A stretch of DNA of 64,000 nucleotides from Leptothoe kymatousa TAU-MAC 1615. Lineage in GTDB: Bacteria; Cyanobacteriota; Cyanobacteriia; Phormidesmidales; Phormidesmidaceae. Positions 50,628 to 61,017 of this stretch are shown here, in pieces. Below the pieces are notes generated by a model, which had not been told where the DNA came from, ran no database searches, and saw nothing but the letters and a program-made list of their open reading frames with translations. Position numbers and translations under genes: made by a program. The stretch is taken from contig NZ_JADOER010000011.1 in the NCBI RefSeq assembly GCF_018739865.1, forward strand, positions 248,001 through 312,000, read 5' to 3'. Position 1 is the stretch's first letter. Each line of letters starts with the position of its first letter.

Positions 50628-51806
50628 ATGCAAATCTATTTAGACTACAGCGCTACAACACCGACACGCCCAGAAGCGATCGCAACCATGGAGTCTGCGA
50701 TGAAAGCCACCTGGGGTAATCCATCCAGTTTGCACGACTGGGGCAGTCGGTCGGCCACCACCTTAGAAATTGCCCGGATGCAGGTGGCGGATCTAATGGA
50801 TGCTGCGGCCAATGGCATCGTATTTACCGCCAGCGGGTCCGAAGCCAACAACCTGGCCATCATGGGGGTGGCGCAGCAATATCGTAAGCCGCGCCACATT
50901 ATTACCTCGGCGGTGGAACATTCAGCCGTGCTTAAACCGTTAGAACGGTTAGGGCAGCTGGGGTGGGACATCACCTATTTGCCAGTGGACTGTTACGGTC
51001 GGGTGAGTCCAACAGATTTAGCCGCGGCCCTGCGGGAAGACACGGTACTTGTCTCGGTGATTTATGGCCAAAGCGAAGTGGGCACGGTGCAACCCATTGC
51101 CGACCTGGCTAAGGTGATCGGGCAGAGCCCGTGGCAGCCACTGTTTCATTGCGATGCCGTGCAAGGGGCAGGTCGATTGCCCCTTGACGTGCGGCAATTG
51201 GGGGTAGATTTACTGTCCATCTCTAGCCATAAGATCTATGGCCCCCAGGGGGCTGGAGCCCTATATATCAAGCCTAAAACTGAATTATTACCCTTAATTA
51301 ATGGGGGTGGTCAGGAAAATCAGATGCGTTCTGGCACCCAGGCGGTACCCATCATTGCTGGGTTTGGGATAGCGGCCGAACTCGCTAAACAAGAACTGAT
51401 AGCAGAATCCCAGCGATTAATGGGACTGCGCGATCGCTTAATTGAACAACTACAACACCATCCTGACCTGGTGCTGACTGGGCATCCCCAACAGCGGCTG
51501 CCCCACCATGTCAGTTTCTATTTACCCCATGCCGATGGACATCAGGTATCGGGTAAAACACTGGTACGTCAGCTAAACCTAGCGGGGATCGGCATTAGTG
51601 CAGGTTCAGCCTGCCACAGCGGCAAGCTTACCCCCAGCCCTATCCTAAAAGCCATGGGTTTTAGCGATGCTGCCGCAAAAACAGGCATTCGCTTAACCCT
51701 AGGACATCAGACCACGCAAGCCGATGTGGATTGGGCTGCCATGGTCTTAAAACAGATTATTGACCGAGTAATGGAAAGCCAACGGACCACGGCAGGAGTC
51801 GCATAA
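50628..51806 (+). CDS. Cysteine desulfurase family protein (NifS/IscS-like)
   Basis: MQIYLDYSATTPTRPEAIATM...SSHKIYGPQGAGALYIK...ISAGSACHSGKLTPSPILKAMG. Confidence 0.93.
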   Translation: MQIYLDYSATTPTRPEAIATMESAMKATWGNPSSLHDWGSRSATTLEIARMQVADLMDAAANGIVFTASGSEANNLAIMGVAQQYRKPRHIITSAVEHSAVLKPLERLGQLGWDITYLPVDCYGRVSPTDLAAALREDTVLVSVIYGQSEVGTVQPIADLAKVIGQSPWQPLFHCDAVQGAGRLPLDVRQLGVDLLSISSHKIYGPQGAGALYIKPKTELLPLINGGGQENQMRSGTQAVPIIAGFGIAAELAKQELIAESQRLMGLRDRLIEQLQHHPDLVLTGHPQQRLPHHVSFYLPHADGHQVSGKTLVRQLNLAGIGISAGSACHSGKLTPSPILKAMGFSDAAAKTGIRLTLGHQTTQADVDWAAMVLKQIIDRVMESQRTTAGVA

Positions 51807-51959
51807 CGTATTCCATCGTGATGGCCAGCTAATAAAATTCTTTACCCTAGAATTGAACGAAGGAATGTCCTATGGATTTGGCTATGCCCCCTCCGCCACC
51901 GGCTTTAGTTGTAGAGGGAGATAATAGCAGCCCATCCTGGGATAAGGAGATCTGTGGGC

Positions 51960-52541
51960 ATGATTGCTAGTCCAGAATATCTAACGGTTACCGAGTATTT
52001 GGCGTTTGAGAGAACGAGCTCGCTCAAACATGAATATCGCAGTGGCCAAATGTATGCCATGGCAGGGGCCAGCAACAACCATGTGATTATTGCTGGCAAT
52101 TTATTTTCGATTCTACGGGTGGGTCTGCGAGGTCGTGGATGTCGCCCTTATATTTCAGATACTAAGGTTCGCATTGAGAAAACGAACAGTTACTACTATC
52201 CAGACATAGTGGTGAGCTGCAATCCAAAGGAAAGTGGCTTAAACGACTTTCTAAAATCGCCCTGTTTGGTGGTGGAAGTTTTGTCAGACACAACCGAGGC
52301 CTTTGACCGTGGGGATAAATTTCGTGACTATCGAGCGTTGGAAAGCTTAGACGAATATGTCTTAGTGAGCCAGAACATCGTAGCGGTTGAGGTGTTTCGG
52401 CGAAATGCTTCTGGCCAGTGGGTTTTGAGCACCTATGAAGTAGGGGATAGCATCCACCTACAGAGTATTGATATGACTGTTGACGTAGCTGAACTCTATG
52501 AAGATGTGGAATTTGAGCCCAGCCCCTCCGTACTCGGATAA
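51960..52541 (+). CDS. Uma2 family (DUF820) protein, intact
   Basis: YLTVTEYLAFERTSSLKHEYRSGQMYAMAGASNNHVIIAGNLFSIL...YYPDIVVSC...CLVVEVLSDTTEAFDRGDKFRDYRALESLDEYVLVSQ. Confidence 0.9.
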   Translation: MIASPEYLTVTEYLAFERTSSLKHEYRSGQMYAMAGASNNHVIIAGNLFSILRVGLRGRGCRPYISDTKVRIEKTNSYYYPDIVVSCNPKESGLNDFLKSPCLVVEVLSDTTEAFDRGDKFRDYRALESLDEYVLVSQNIVAVEVFRRNASGQWVLSTYEVGDSIHLQSIDMTVDVAELYEDVEFEPSPSVLG

Positions 52542-52962
52542 ACGCGCATAAGCTGCCCTATCCTGGGTCCTGATCAAACCAAAATATAATCTCTTGCCTC
52601 GTCGTTGCCGGTCTTTCAATCTTTATTGGCTAAGCGACAGGACGTGCCGTGGTGATTACACTGGTCAAGCGTGCTTGAGACGTTTGCGCTGCCTGCCAAT
52701 GGCTAACAGGTAGCGGAGTTAGGTAAACGCCACATATTTCCAGGGTCTTTTGAGCCGAAGCTATCACCCCATTAAACAATGGCTCTCTGCGGCTGCCTCA
52801 CTATGAGACTAGGGTTAGGTCAGCGATCGCAGACAATATTGGGGGTGCCAAACCTTAAATTTAGTGGGCCTCTGCCCCCATTGCCCAAGAATCAACCAAT
52901 TAAACTACCTAAAAAGTCAGATAATTAGAAAAGATTAATTGTTGAAAGCGAAAAATCTAACC

Positions 52963-53679
52963 ATGTCTGACCTGCCTACTAGTCTTGAGGAAACCATCGA
53001 TCAAGCCATTGCCTCCACCAAGGCAGCCATTGAAGATGGCGTTACCCGCTTGCAGGTCGAAATGGTAATCCCAGAACTTAAGCAGCAGCCCATTGCAGAA
53101 CGGTTCTTAGGGCTGTTTGAGGATCTGGGGATCAATCAATTTAAGGTGCTGTTTCCCGATGCTGGGGCAGCCGCCCTGGCAAAGCGCGACTGGAATGAGC
53201 CGGACTTTACGATTCGCGGCATTAACGAAATCCAAGCGGCCATCGACCCTGACGACGATGCCATCCTGGTGGTAAATCCATCGGCGGTTGAAGTGCAGGA
53301 TGTGGAAAAGCTGTGCAATGAAGCCCAGGATCGCCCGGTGATTATTTTGAACCCCGCCTTAGAAGATGTGAGCGTTGTGGGCATTGGCTATGCTGCACGT
53401 CAGCTGCGGGAGCGGTTTTTGAGCACGTTGACATCGTGCTATTACTACCGACCCTTGGAAGATGCGGCGGTCTTGCGACGACACCCGGGGAGTTGGCAAG
53501 TGTGGCAGGATGTGGGCGAAAAATATGAGCTGCAGGCTGAGCTGCCAGAACGGCCATCGAGTGAGGAGCTAGACAGAATTCTTTATGGCGGTGGGGAAGA
53601 CGAGACGAGTAGTGCGCCTAAACCGAAAAAAAGCCTGCTGGGCGAGGTGCAAAAGTTTCTACGGGCCTTGAGTCAGTAG
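52963..53679 (+). CDS. DUF1995 family protein
   Basis: MSDLPTSLEETIDQAIASTKAAIEDGVTRLQVEMVIPELKQQPIAERFL. Confidence 0.75.
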   Translation: MSDLPTSLEETIDQAIASTKAAIEDGVTRLQVEMVIPELKQQPIAERFLGLFEDLGINQFKVLFPDAGAAALAKRDWNEPDFTIRGINEIQAAIDPDDDAILVVNPSAVEVQDVEKLCNEAQDRPVIILNPALEDVSVVGIGYAARQLRERFLSTLTSCYYYRPLEDAAVLRRHPGSWQVWQDVGEKYELQAELPERPSSEELDRILYGGGEDETSSAPKPKKSLLGEVQKFLRALSQ

Positions 53680-53752
53680 GTACGGTATTTCCGACATTAG
53701 AATCGTTGTCATGCCAACCATTAGACCGCTAGAGTACAGGTGCTAGTACTCA

Positions 53753-54337
53753 TTGAAAATTAGATACGCAAACATGGCTATAGGGCTGATTATTCTTTAT
53801 TGGGTCCTGCTTATTGTGATGGCAGCTGGCATTGTGGGTGCCTTTATTCCTGCATTTCCAGGGATTGGGCTAATTGTGATTGCCATTGCGATGTGGGGCG
53901 CGATCGCAGGTTTCACCCAATCTGTCATCATCGCCCTGGGGATTGCCATTGCCATTTTTGCCCTAACCACCGCCATTGATTACCTGGCAGGCTACATGGG
54001 GGCCAAAAAAGTAGGCGCTAGCAACTGGGGCCAAACCGGAGCCATTATTGGCATGGTGCTCGGCTTGTTGGGCCTACTCCCGGCCCTGCCCATCGGTGGA
54101 CCAATTTTTGGCCTGTTGTTCGGCTCCATGCTAGGGGCGTTTGTCGGCGAAATGCTCCATCGCCGTGACCTGGCCTTACCAGCCCGCTTCAAGCTGGGGA
54201 CAAAAGTGAGCCTTGCTATTGTGGTCAGCTCGTTGCTAGGCAACGTTTTAGCGGGGCTATTGTCTATCATTGCCACAGGGACGTTCCTAGTGGCCACCTG
54301 GTCTAACGTTATGGTCCCCGTCCTGTCTAACCTATAG
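53753..54337 (+). CDS. DUF456 family membrane protein
   Basis: IVGAFIPAFPGIGLIVIAIAMWGAI...DYLAGYMGAKKVGASNWGQTGAIIGMVLGLLGLLPALPIGGPIFGLLFGSMLGAFVGE. Confidence 0.85.
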   Translation: MKIRYANMAIGLIILYWVLLIVMAAGIVGAFIPAFPGIGLIVIAIAMWGAIAGFTQSVIIALGIAIAIFALTTAIDYLAGYMGAKKVGASNWGQTGAIIGMVLGLLGLLPALPIGGPIFGLLFGSMLGAFVGEMLHRRDLALPARFKLGTKVSLAIVVSSLLGNVLAGLLSIIATGTFLVATWSNVMVPVLSNL

Positions 54338-54495
54338 GTGGCAAAGACGGCGCGGATATCCAAATAAGATAGGCGGTTTCTCCAGGAAGCGAGAGTTCAG
54401 AATTAGGAATTAGGAGTTCGAAATTAGGAGTTCAGAACTCCCTGCATTTCCTAACATAAGTTGCTATCCCCAGCGCACCTCAATAAACCTCAGCG

Positions 54496-55023
54496 ATGTG
54501 TAGCATCATGGCCCACCCAGAGCATCTCGAAATTTTGCAAACCGGGGTCAGGGTGTGGAATCGGTGGCGACAGGACCATGCAGAGGTACGCCCCAACCTG
54601 CGAGCGGCTGACCTACAAGGGGCTGACTTAGCAGGGTTTAATCTACAAGGGGCCTATTTGAGCCAAGCGAATTTAAGCCACGCCTATCTTTTTGAAGCAA
54701 ATCTGGCCAACACAAATTTCTACAGGGCCAACCTCAGCCACTGCTGTTTGATTGGCGCTAATCTCAGCCACGCCTACTGCGCGGATACGAATTTGTACCA
54801 CGCGTATCTGTCCCACGCCAATCTGACGGAAACATATTTTGGCCATGCCAATTTAGAAAAGGCCAACCTGACTGATAGCCAGGTGGATCAGGCCTATTTT
54901 AGTGAGGCAAATATCAAAGAAACTGATTTTACCGGCGTGCAAGATTTAGGCCCTATCCAACTGCGGCTAGCCCATTATCATGAGCTAGCCATTTTGACAG
55001 CGGCGGGGGCTAAAACGCCCTAA
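54496..55023 (+). CDS. Pentapeptide repeat protein
   Basis: ADLQGADLAGFNLQGAYLSQANLSHAYLFEANLANTNFYRANLSHCCLIGANLSHAYCADTNLYHAYLSHANL. Confidence 0.92.
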   Translation: MCSIMAHPEHLEILQTGVRVWNRWRQDHAEVRPNLRAADLQGADLAGFNLQGAYLSQANLSHAYLFEANLANTNFYRANLSHCCLIGANLSHAYCADTNLYHAYLSHANLTETYFGHANLEKANLTDSQVDQAYFSEANIKETDFTGVQDLGPIQLRLAHYHELAILTAAGAKTP

Positions 55024-55025
55024 GG

Positions 55026-56225
55026 TTAGACCGTCACAGAAGACGGATAGCGCACCCCTGCGTCTTTAAGCCGCTGGATGGCTTCCTGTAGCCGAGCTTC
55101 TTCTGCAATTAAACTAACCCGCACAAAGCCTTCACCACCTTCGCCAAAGGCACTACCCGGGGTGACCACAACACCGGTTTTTTGCAACACATCCAGGGCA
55201 AAATCAGCGGCGGTCATCTCCGGCGGGCAAGGCACCCACAGATACATGGTGGCCTTGGTCTTGGGCACGGTCCAGCCCAGCTCGGCTAAGCCTTTAATGA
55301 GAAAGTCTCGGCGCGTGCTATAGCGATCGCACACCTCTTCTAAATAGGAATCCGGCAGATTCAAGGCTGTTTCCGCTGCTGTTTGAATCGCAGAGAAAAT
55401 GCCGTAGTCCATATTAGTTTTGAGGGTGCGCAGCCCTTGGATAACGTGGCGGTTGCCCACCACAAAGCCCACACGCCAACCGGCCATATTGTAGGTTTTG
55501 GAAAGGGTGTGAAACTCTACGCTAAACTCTTTTGCCCCTGGAATTTCCAGCACACTGGTGGGTTGATAGCCGTCAAAGGCGAGTTCGGCATAGCACAGGT
55601 CGTGCACCAGCATGATTTCGTAGTGCTTGGCAAAGGCCACGATCTCCTCAAAGAACGCGCGCGGGGCCGTGGCACCGGTGGGGTTGTTGGGATAGTTAAA
55701 GTACAACACCTTTGCCTTGCGGGCAACGGCTTCGGGAATGGTGGAAATGTCGATCAGCCAGTCATTTTCCGGCGTTAGCATGAGGGGATGGATCTGGGCA
55801 TTTGCGATCGCAGGTCCCCGAAAATGGGCTGGGTAAGACGGTGTGGGCACCAGCACCGTATCCCCCGGATCCAAATAGGCCAGGGCCAAGTGCGTCAAAC
55901 CTTCCTTAGAGCCCAACAAAGGCAACGCCTCGCCTTCCGGGTCTAAGCTGACACCATAGCGGCGATGGTACCAGGCAGTAATGGCATTGCGGAAACTCGC
56001 CGTCCCTTCAAAGGGAGGATAACCATGGTGGTTAGGATCGGCCAGGGCCTTTTGGGCCGCTTCCACCACCGGGGCCGGTGTGGGGCCACCCGGATTTCCC
56101 ATGCCTAGATCAATCAAGTCCAGCCCCTGGGCACGGGCATTGGCCTTCAGTTCATCCAAACGAGCAAAGGCGTAGGGAGGCAATTGCTCAAGTCGCTGTG
56201 CTTTCTTCATCCAAGCTGGGGTCAT
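55026..56225 (-). CDS. Class I/II PLP-dependent aminotransferase (aspartate aminotransferase-like)
   Basis: LIDLGMGNPGGPTPAPVV...YFNYPNNPTGATA...FHTLSKTYNMAGWRVGFVVGN. Confidence 0.9.
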   Translation of the reverse strand: MTPAWMKKAQRLEQLPPYAFARLDELKANARAQGLDLIDLGMGNPGGPTPAPVVEAAQKALADPNHHGYPPFEGTASFRNAITAWYHRRYGVSLDPEGEALPLLGSKEGLTHLALAYLDPGDTVLVPTPSYPAHFRGPAIANAQIHPLMLTPENDWLIDISTIPEAVARKAKVLYFNYPNNPTGATAPRAFFEEIVAFAKHYEIMLVHDLCYAELAFDGYQPTSVLEIPGAKEFSVEFHTLSKTYNMAGWRVGFVVGNRHVIQGLRTLKTNMDYGIFSAIQTAAETALNLPDSYLEEVCDRYSTRRDFLIKGLAELGWTVPKTKATMYLWVPCPPEMTAADFALDVLQKTGVVVTPGSAFGEGGEGFVRVSLIAEEARLQEAIQRLKDAGVRYPSSVTV

Positions 56226-56236
56226 GCCTTACCTCC

Positions 56237-57379
56237 TCATGACTGATGTGACGGTGATTGGGCTTTAGACAATTTGGCCACGGATGGCTCTCGCCGACAG
56301 GGCGCGGTAGTGGATACCATCGCCGCCATTACCTGCTGAGGACTGACCTCAAAAGGCAAATGATGAATATCTGAATTGGGCTGACAGGCAAACTCAGCCG
56401 CCTGCCGCAGATCCAAAAGAGACATTTCCCCTAACCCCAAATCGCCTAGGGTCATTGGAAGACCAATTTGGCCATAGACCCGTAACAACTGCTGCCGTGC
56501 TGCCACGGCTAGCTCATTGCTCGATTCCATTTCCTCTAGGCGCAGTTGCACCAAGATACCATAGGCGACTTTCTCACCATGGAGCATACTGTGGCTAGCA
56601 GGAATTTGGGTCAGACCATTGTGTACCGCATGGGCCGCCACTGTACGGCACTGGGCTCCACCCATGCCACCAATCACCCCCGCCATCAGCACAGAGGCGT
56701 CTACCACTTCTCGCCAGTCGTCACCGCCGGGGTTGTCTAAGGCCGCGGCAGATTTTTGAAACAGAATATCTCGAAGGACTCGCGCTTGCTGCACCGCACC
56801 AATAATTAAAGTTTTGGCAGAATGACCACTGCTGACGGACGCTTCGTACCACTTTGCAATGGCATCGCCAATGCCCGCCACCAGAGTGCGCTTAGGTGCC
56901 GTCGCCACAAGGTCATAATCTAGCAACAACAGTTCTGGGCAAGTGGGCAAGCCCACATCGTAGCGAAAGGCCCCACGCTCCGAGTACACATTGGACAAGG
57001 CGGTCCACCCAGCACAGGTGGCCGCCGATGTGGGGATAGTCACCACCGGCAGCTGGGTTTGATAGGCAACCAATTTTGCTGTGTCCAGGGCTTTACCACC
57101 CCCTACACCAATAATCACATCAGCCCGGTGTTCCTTCACCGCCTGTTGCAAAGAGATCAAGGCAGTTTCACAACAATCAGTTTTATAGGAAGCCTGAGCG
57201 GCACTCAGCCCCTGGAGCATCTGCGCAAAAAATGGTTTGGCCGCCTGCAACGTGCGATCTCCACCAATTAGCAAGGGACGCTCCCCTAACCGGGCAATGT
57301 GCGGTGCTGCCTGGGATAAAATACCAGACCCGCGAACTACCTGGGCTGGCGCCACCATTAATGTGGATGAGGTAGACAT
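56237..57379 (-). CDS. Iron-containing alcohol dehydrogenase / glycerol dehydrogenase-like protein
   Basis: ADVIIGVGGGKALDTAKLVAYQTQLPVVTIPTSAATCAGWTALSNVY...HAVHNGLTQIPASHSMLHGEKVAYGILVQL. Confidence 0.85.
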   Translation of the reverse strand: MSTSSTLMVAPAQVVRGSGILSQAAPHIARLGERPLLIGGDRTLQAAKPFFAQMLQGLSAAQASYKTDCCETALISLQQAVKEHRADVIIGVGGGKALDTAKLVAYQTQLPVVTIPTSAATCAGWTALSNVYSERGAFRYDVGLPTCPELLLLDYDLVATAPKRTLVAGIGDAIAKWYEASVSSGHSAKTLIIGAVQQARVLRDILFQKSAAALDNPGGDDWREVVDASVLMAGVIGGMGGAQCRTVAAHAVHNGLTQIPASHSMLHGEKVAYGILVQLRLEEMESSNELAVAARQQLLRVYGQIGLPMTLGDLGLGEMSLLDLRQAAEFACQPNSDIHHLPFEVSPQQVMAAMVSTTAPCRREPSVAKLSKAQSPSHQS

Positions 57380-57534
57380 AGCTTGTGAATTCTCAACAGT
57401 TCGAAAAACGTATTAACAAAATTGAAACAGAAGCTAGTCAGCTGAAGTCTGACTAAAGCAACCATAGTGAGTGAAATTTTTCGAAACGTGACACGATTTA
57501 TCGCCTGCACGCCAAACAAAAAATTCAGATTTTA

Positions 57535-58050
57535 TTAACTATCAGCCACCGCTCGGGCCTTCGCTAAAGCAGCGCGAGATAGCTGAGTGCGATAGCCCGA
57601 CTCAGCCTGGGCATCGGGTTGAACCTGGCCCAAATACAGCAAATCAGAAATGGCCGGTGCGCGATGAACAATCGTACGGGCCCTAATCAGAGGCGCTTGC
57701 CCAGCACCATCCAGCTGGCTGGGATTAAATGAATTAATAGCCGCCTGCTGGAGCGTCGCTTCCAGTTGCTCCTCAGTAATAGTGGCGGGAACAGCAATCA
57801 CTAGCTGGGAGGCTCCGGAGTCAAACACCGTAGTGTAAGGAATCGCCCCTTCAATCGTAGTCGGTACCAGGGGTTGAAAACTGAGGCCAAACAACCCAGC
57901 AGTGAGCACACCACAAAATCCAGTCGTGCCCACCAATCTGAAGCGAATCCCCCACTTGGCCAAAAACGCCAGCACCGCCAAAGCCGCAAAGGCTAATGTG
58001 GCGAAGCCCATCCATTTGGTTGCCTCTAGAAAAAGTTCGGGAGTTGGCAT
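57535..58050 (-). CDS. Ycf51-like (DUF2518) membrane protein
   Basis: MPTPELFLEATKWMGFATLAFAALAVLAFLAKWGIRFRLVGTTGFCGVLTAGLFGLSFQPLVPTTIEGAIPYTTVFD. Confidence 0.8.
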   Translation of the reverse strand: MPTPELFLEATKWMGFATLAFAALAVLAFLAKWGIRFRLVGTTGFCGVLTAGLFGLSFQPLVPTTIEGAIPYTTVFDSGASQLVIAVPATITEEQLEATLQQAAINSFNPSQLDGAGQAPLIRARTIVHRAPAISDLLYLGQVQPDAQAESGYRTQLSRAALAKARAVADS

Positions 58051-58210
58051 AGCAAACTAGCGCTTTTGAATTGTAATCAGCATAACGCTATTAATCCTAT
58101 CAGTGGAGACGGTTTTTCAGGGGTAGGCACGAGAAACCAACGACTGATTTTGCTAATGCATCAGCGGGACAGGGCTTACTAGAAACTGTCTACGGAAAAT
58201 CATTGGGAGC

Positions 58211-59608
58211 ATGCTAAATCGATTTCGGGCGCTGGGTTTGTTAACACTAGCGCTGAGTAGCTTAGGCTTAGTGGGCTGGAACTGGAGAAACCAGAACAAT
58301 ACCCAAACGCTACCGCAAGATCCCTATGTTCAAGTTTTCTTGAACCACAGAAACACCAATAGCTATAGGGATCCCTACCGGGGGCACCAGCGCACTGGTG
58401 ACAACCTGGAACAAATACTGATTGATGCGATTCATCAGGCCAACATGTCTGTTGATGTAGCGGTTCAGGAACTGAACCTACCGGACATCGCCCAAGCCCT
58501 GATCGATAAAGCCAACGAGGGCGTGATCGTCAGAGTGATTTTAGAAAATCAATACAGCCAGCCCTGGAGCCAGAAAAACCTGAGCGGGATAGCCGACCAA
58601 GACCGCTACAGTCGAGGAAAACAGGAAAATTTATGGGCATTTGGGGATCTCAATGGAGATGGACAGATTGCCTCGGGGGAAGCCGCCCAAAGAGATGCGG
58701 TTTTCATGTTGCGCCAGGCGGGTATTCCCATCGTCGATGATACGGATGATGGCAGCAAGGGCAGCGGCTTAATGCACCACAAGTTTGTGGTGGTGGACAA
58801 TCGCCAAGTGCTGACCGGCACCGCAAACTTTACACTTTCGGGCATCCATGGAGACTGGCTGGTGCCAGAAAGTCTTGGCAATGCCAATGCGCTGCTGAAC
58901 ATCCAAAGTGAGGCACTGGCGACAGCCTACCGTCAGGAATTTGAGCTGATGTGGGGCGATGGGCCAGCCGGGGCAGACAATAGTGCCTTTGGTTCACCGA
59001 AACCCATACGACCCACCCAAACGGTAATGTTGCCCGGGGGTGACGTCACCGTTCAATTTTCTCCCCACCGCAAAGACACGCCCTGGGAACAAACCACCAA
59101 CGGAGTGATCGCTAGCACCCTGAGTAAAGCGACCCAATCGACGGATCTAGCCCTATTTGTGTTTACGGATCAGGGCGTTGCCAATGCCCTCCAGGCGAAT
59201 GCCAAGCTCCAGGTGCGTACTTTGATTGACCGTAGTTTTATTTATCGCTATCACAGCGAGGCCTTGGATATGTTGGGGCTAGCGCTACCCGACGGTCGTT
59301 GTCAATATGAAAAAGAGAATCGCCCCTGGAGTAAGGCCATTGCTGAGGTGGGCTATCCAGAACTCGCAGATGGCGACAAACTCCACCACAAGTTTGCAGT
59401 CTTGGATAATCGCACGGTCATCATTGGCTCCCATAACTGGAGTAAGGCTGCCAACCACACCAATGATGAGAATCTTTTGATTATTGACAATCCCACCGTA
59501 GCCCAACACTTTACCCAAGAGTTTGAGCGACTTTACCAGAATGCAAATTTAGGCAAAACAGAGTATCTGTTGCAGCAGATGCAGAAGACTCAGAAAAAAT
59601 GTGGCTAG
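58211..59608 (+). CDS. Phospholipase D-like (two HKD motifs) exported/membrane-anchored protein
   Basis: HHKFVVVDNRQVLTGTANFTLSG and HHKFAVLDNRTVIIGSHNWSKAA; N-terminal hydrophobic segment. Confidence 0.9.
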   Translation: MLNRFRALGLLTLALSSLGLVGWNWRNQNNTQTLPQDPYVQVFLNHRNTNSYRDPYRGHQRTGDNLEQILIDAIHQANMSVDVAVQELNLPDIAQALIDKANEGVIVRVILENQYSQPWSQKNLSGIADQDRYSRGKQENLWAFGDLNGDGQIASGEAAQRDAVFMLRQAGIPIVDDTDDGSKGSGLMHHKFVVVDNRQVLTGTANFTLSGIHGDWLVPESLGNANALLNIQSEALATAYRQEFELMWGDGPAGADNSAFGSPKPIRPTQTVMLPGGDVTVQFSPHRKDTPWEQTTNGVIASTLSKATQSTDLALFVFTDQGVANALQANAKLQVRTLIDRSFIYRYHSEALDMLGLALPDGRCQYEKENRPWSKAIAEVGYPELADGDKLHHKFAVLDNRTVIIGSHNWSKAANHTNDENLLIIDNPTVAQHFTQEFERLYQNANLGKTEYLLQQMQKTQKKCG

Positions 59609-59647
59609 GGGGGCGGTGATGCATGCACCCCTCCCACAGGATGCGGG

Positions 59648-60640
59648 CTATTTTCTAATTTTTTCTAGTTTTGACCGCACTCGCTTATAGAAGAGATAAA
59701 GCCGTCGCTGCCGTGTCAGGCTCGGAATATCGGCGGGATGCTGCTGACAATAGTCAAAAAACTGATTGAGTTCTTCTAGGATTGAGCCTAAACGGGGCAC
59801 TAGCTGAGCTTCTCTATAGGGGGCGAAAAAGCTATCGGATAAATTACTGGGCTGCCAGTGGGCTAACACATTTGCAATGCGTTGCACATCGTATCCGGTG
59901 GCATAACCGGCGATCTTATAACAGTTTTCGCCAGGATCGAGGAAATCGGACAGGGCGTGGTTCACGCTGGAAAATACCTGACAGCCACAGGCAAGGGCTT
60001 CCATGGGGGGTAGGCCAAACCCTTCGGTCAAACGATATTGGGTCCAGTATTCAGCGGAATCGTAGAGGTAGATTTTAGCGCGATTGAACAATGCCATCAG
60101 GTCATCGACAAATGAGTCGATGACAACTACGTTAAATCTCTTTTGGAGTGCGGGCACCAGCTGTTGGCTAACGTATTCAGAAGATTTTCTAGCCTGGACG
60201 AGAATGTCAATATCTCGTTCTAGATTTTGATTTTGCACCGTCGCTGGCAGCTGATTGGGTAGCCAATAGAGGAGAGAATTTTGCGATCGCGCCCCCCAAT
60301 ATCCCATCGTATTACGACTGACCGACAAAATCGGCACCTGGGGTGGCAGCGAGAACCCATATCCCGAACTATGGGCATGGTAAATCACATGGCAGCCAGA
60401 GAGTTTTTTCAGTAGCTTAGGCACATCAAATCCCCAGCTAACAACAAAGATATAGCGACTCAGCTCAGGTTCTTGTAAAACATCCTCAAGAAACAGATGG
60501 TCGTCTTCCCGCTGCCGGTAGGTGACAACCGCCGCATCACACACCTGCTGAGCTAGCGCCAACGTATTCAGCTCCGCAAACAACCCACCACAATAAAACG
60601 AACGGGTGGTTCCTGGCAGCAGAAAATACAGCTTTCTCAT
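59648..60640 (-). CDS. Glycosyltransferase (GT4-like)
   Basis: MRKLYFLLPGTTRSFYCGGLFAELNTLALAQQVCDA...EGFGLPPMEALACGCQVFSSVNHALSDFLDPGENCYKI; ATG at 60640. Confidence 0.8.
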   Translation of the reverse strand: MRKLYFLLPGTTRSFYCGGLFAELNTLALAQQVCDAAVVTYRQREDDHLFLEDVLQEPELSRYIFVVSWGFDVPKLLKKLSGCHVIYHAHSSGYGFSLPPQVPILSVSRNTMGYWGARSQNSLLYWLPNQLPATVQNQNLERDIDILVQARKSSEYVSQQLVPALQKRFNVVVIDSFVDDLMALFNRAKIYLYDSAEYWTQYRLTEGFGLPPMEALACGCQVFSSVNHALSDFLDPGENCYKIAGYATGYDVQRIANVLAHWQPSNLSDSFFAPYREAQLVPRLGSILEELNQFFDYCQQHPADIPSLTRQRRLYLFYKRVRSKLEKIRK

Positions 60641-61017
60641 CAAACAACGTTCCGGACTAGTGGCGTCCAGTATTTTAACGGATCGTTCCCCAGGGACCAT
60701 TGTGGATTTAGGGTAATCCCACAACGCCGAATGATTTGCGAGGCATCTAGAACGTCGGAGGTCGAAAGTCGGAGGTCGGAATGCCCTCTTGCCTAATTCC
60801 TAATTCTCCCCCGGCGTAGCCAATAAAACACTATTAGTTTCATAGATAGAACCCATCTATCCCATGCTTTGTTGATCCAAAGTTTCATCCGTAGATTAGG
60901 AACCATAGCAATTGCCCCACAGGCTAGTTGCTAGTCAGGTGATGTAACCGCAAGCTTATCGGGATATCCGCTGTTCTCATCCATCTGACCCATCGATACA
61001 CCTTCGAGGAGGTTCTC

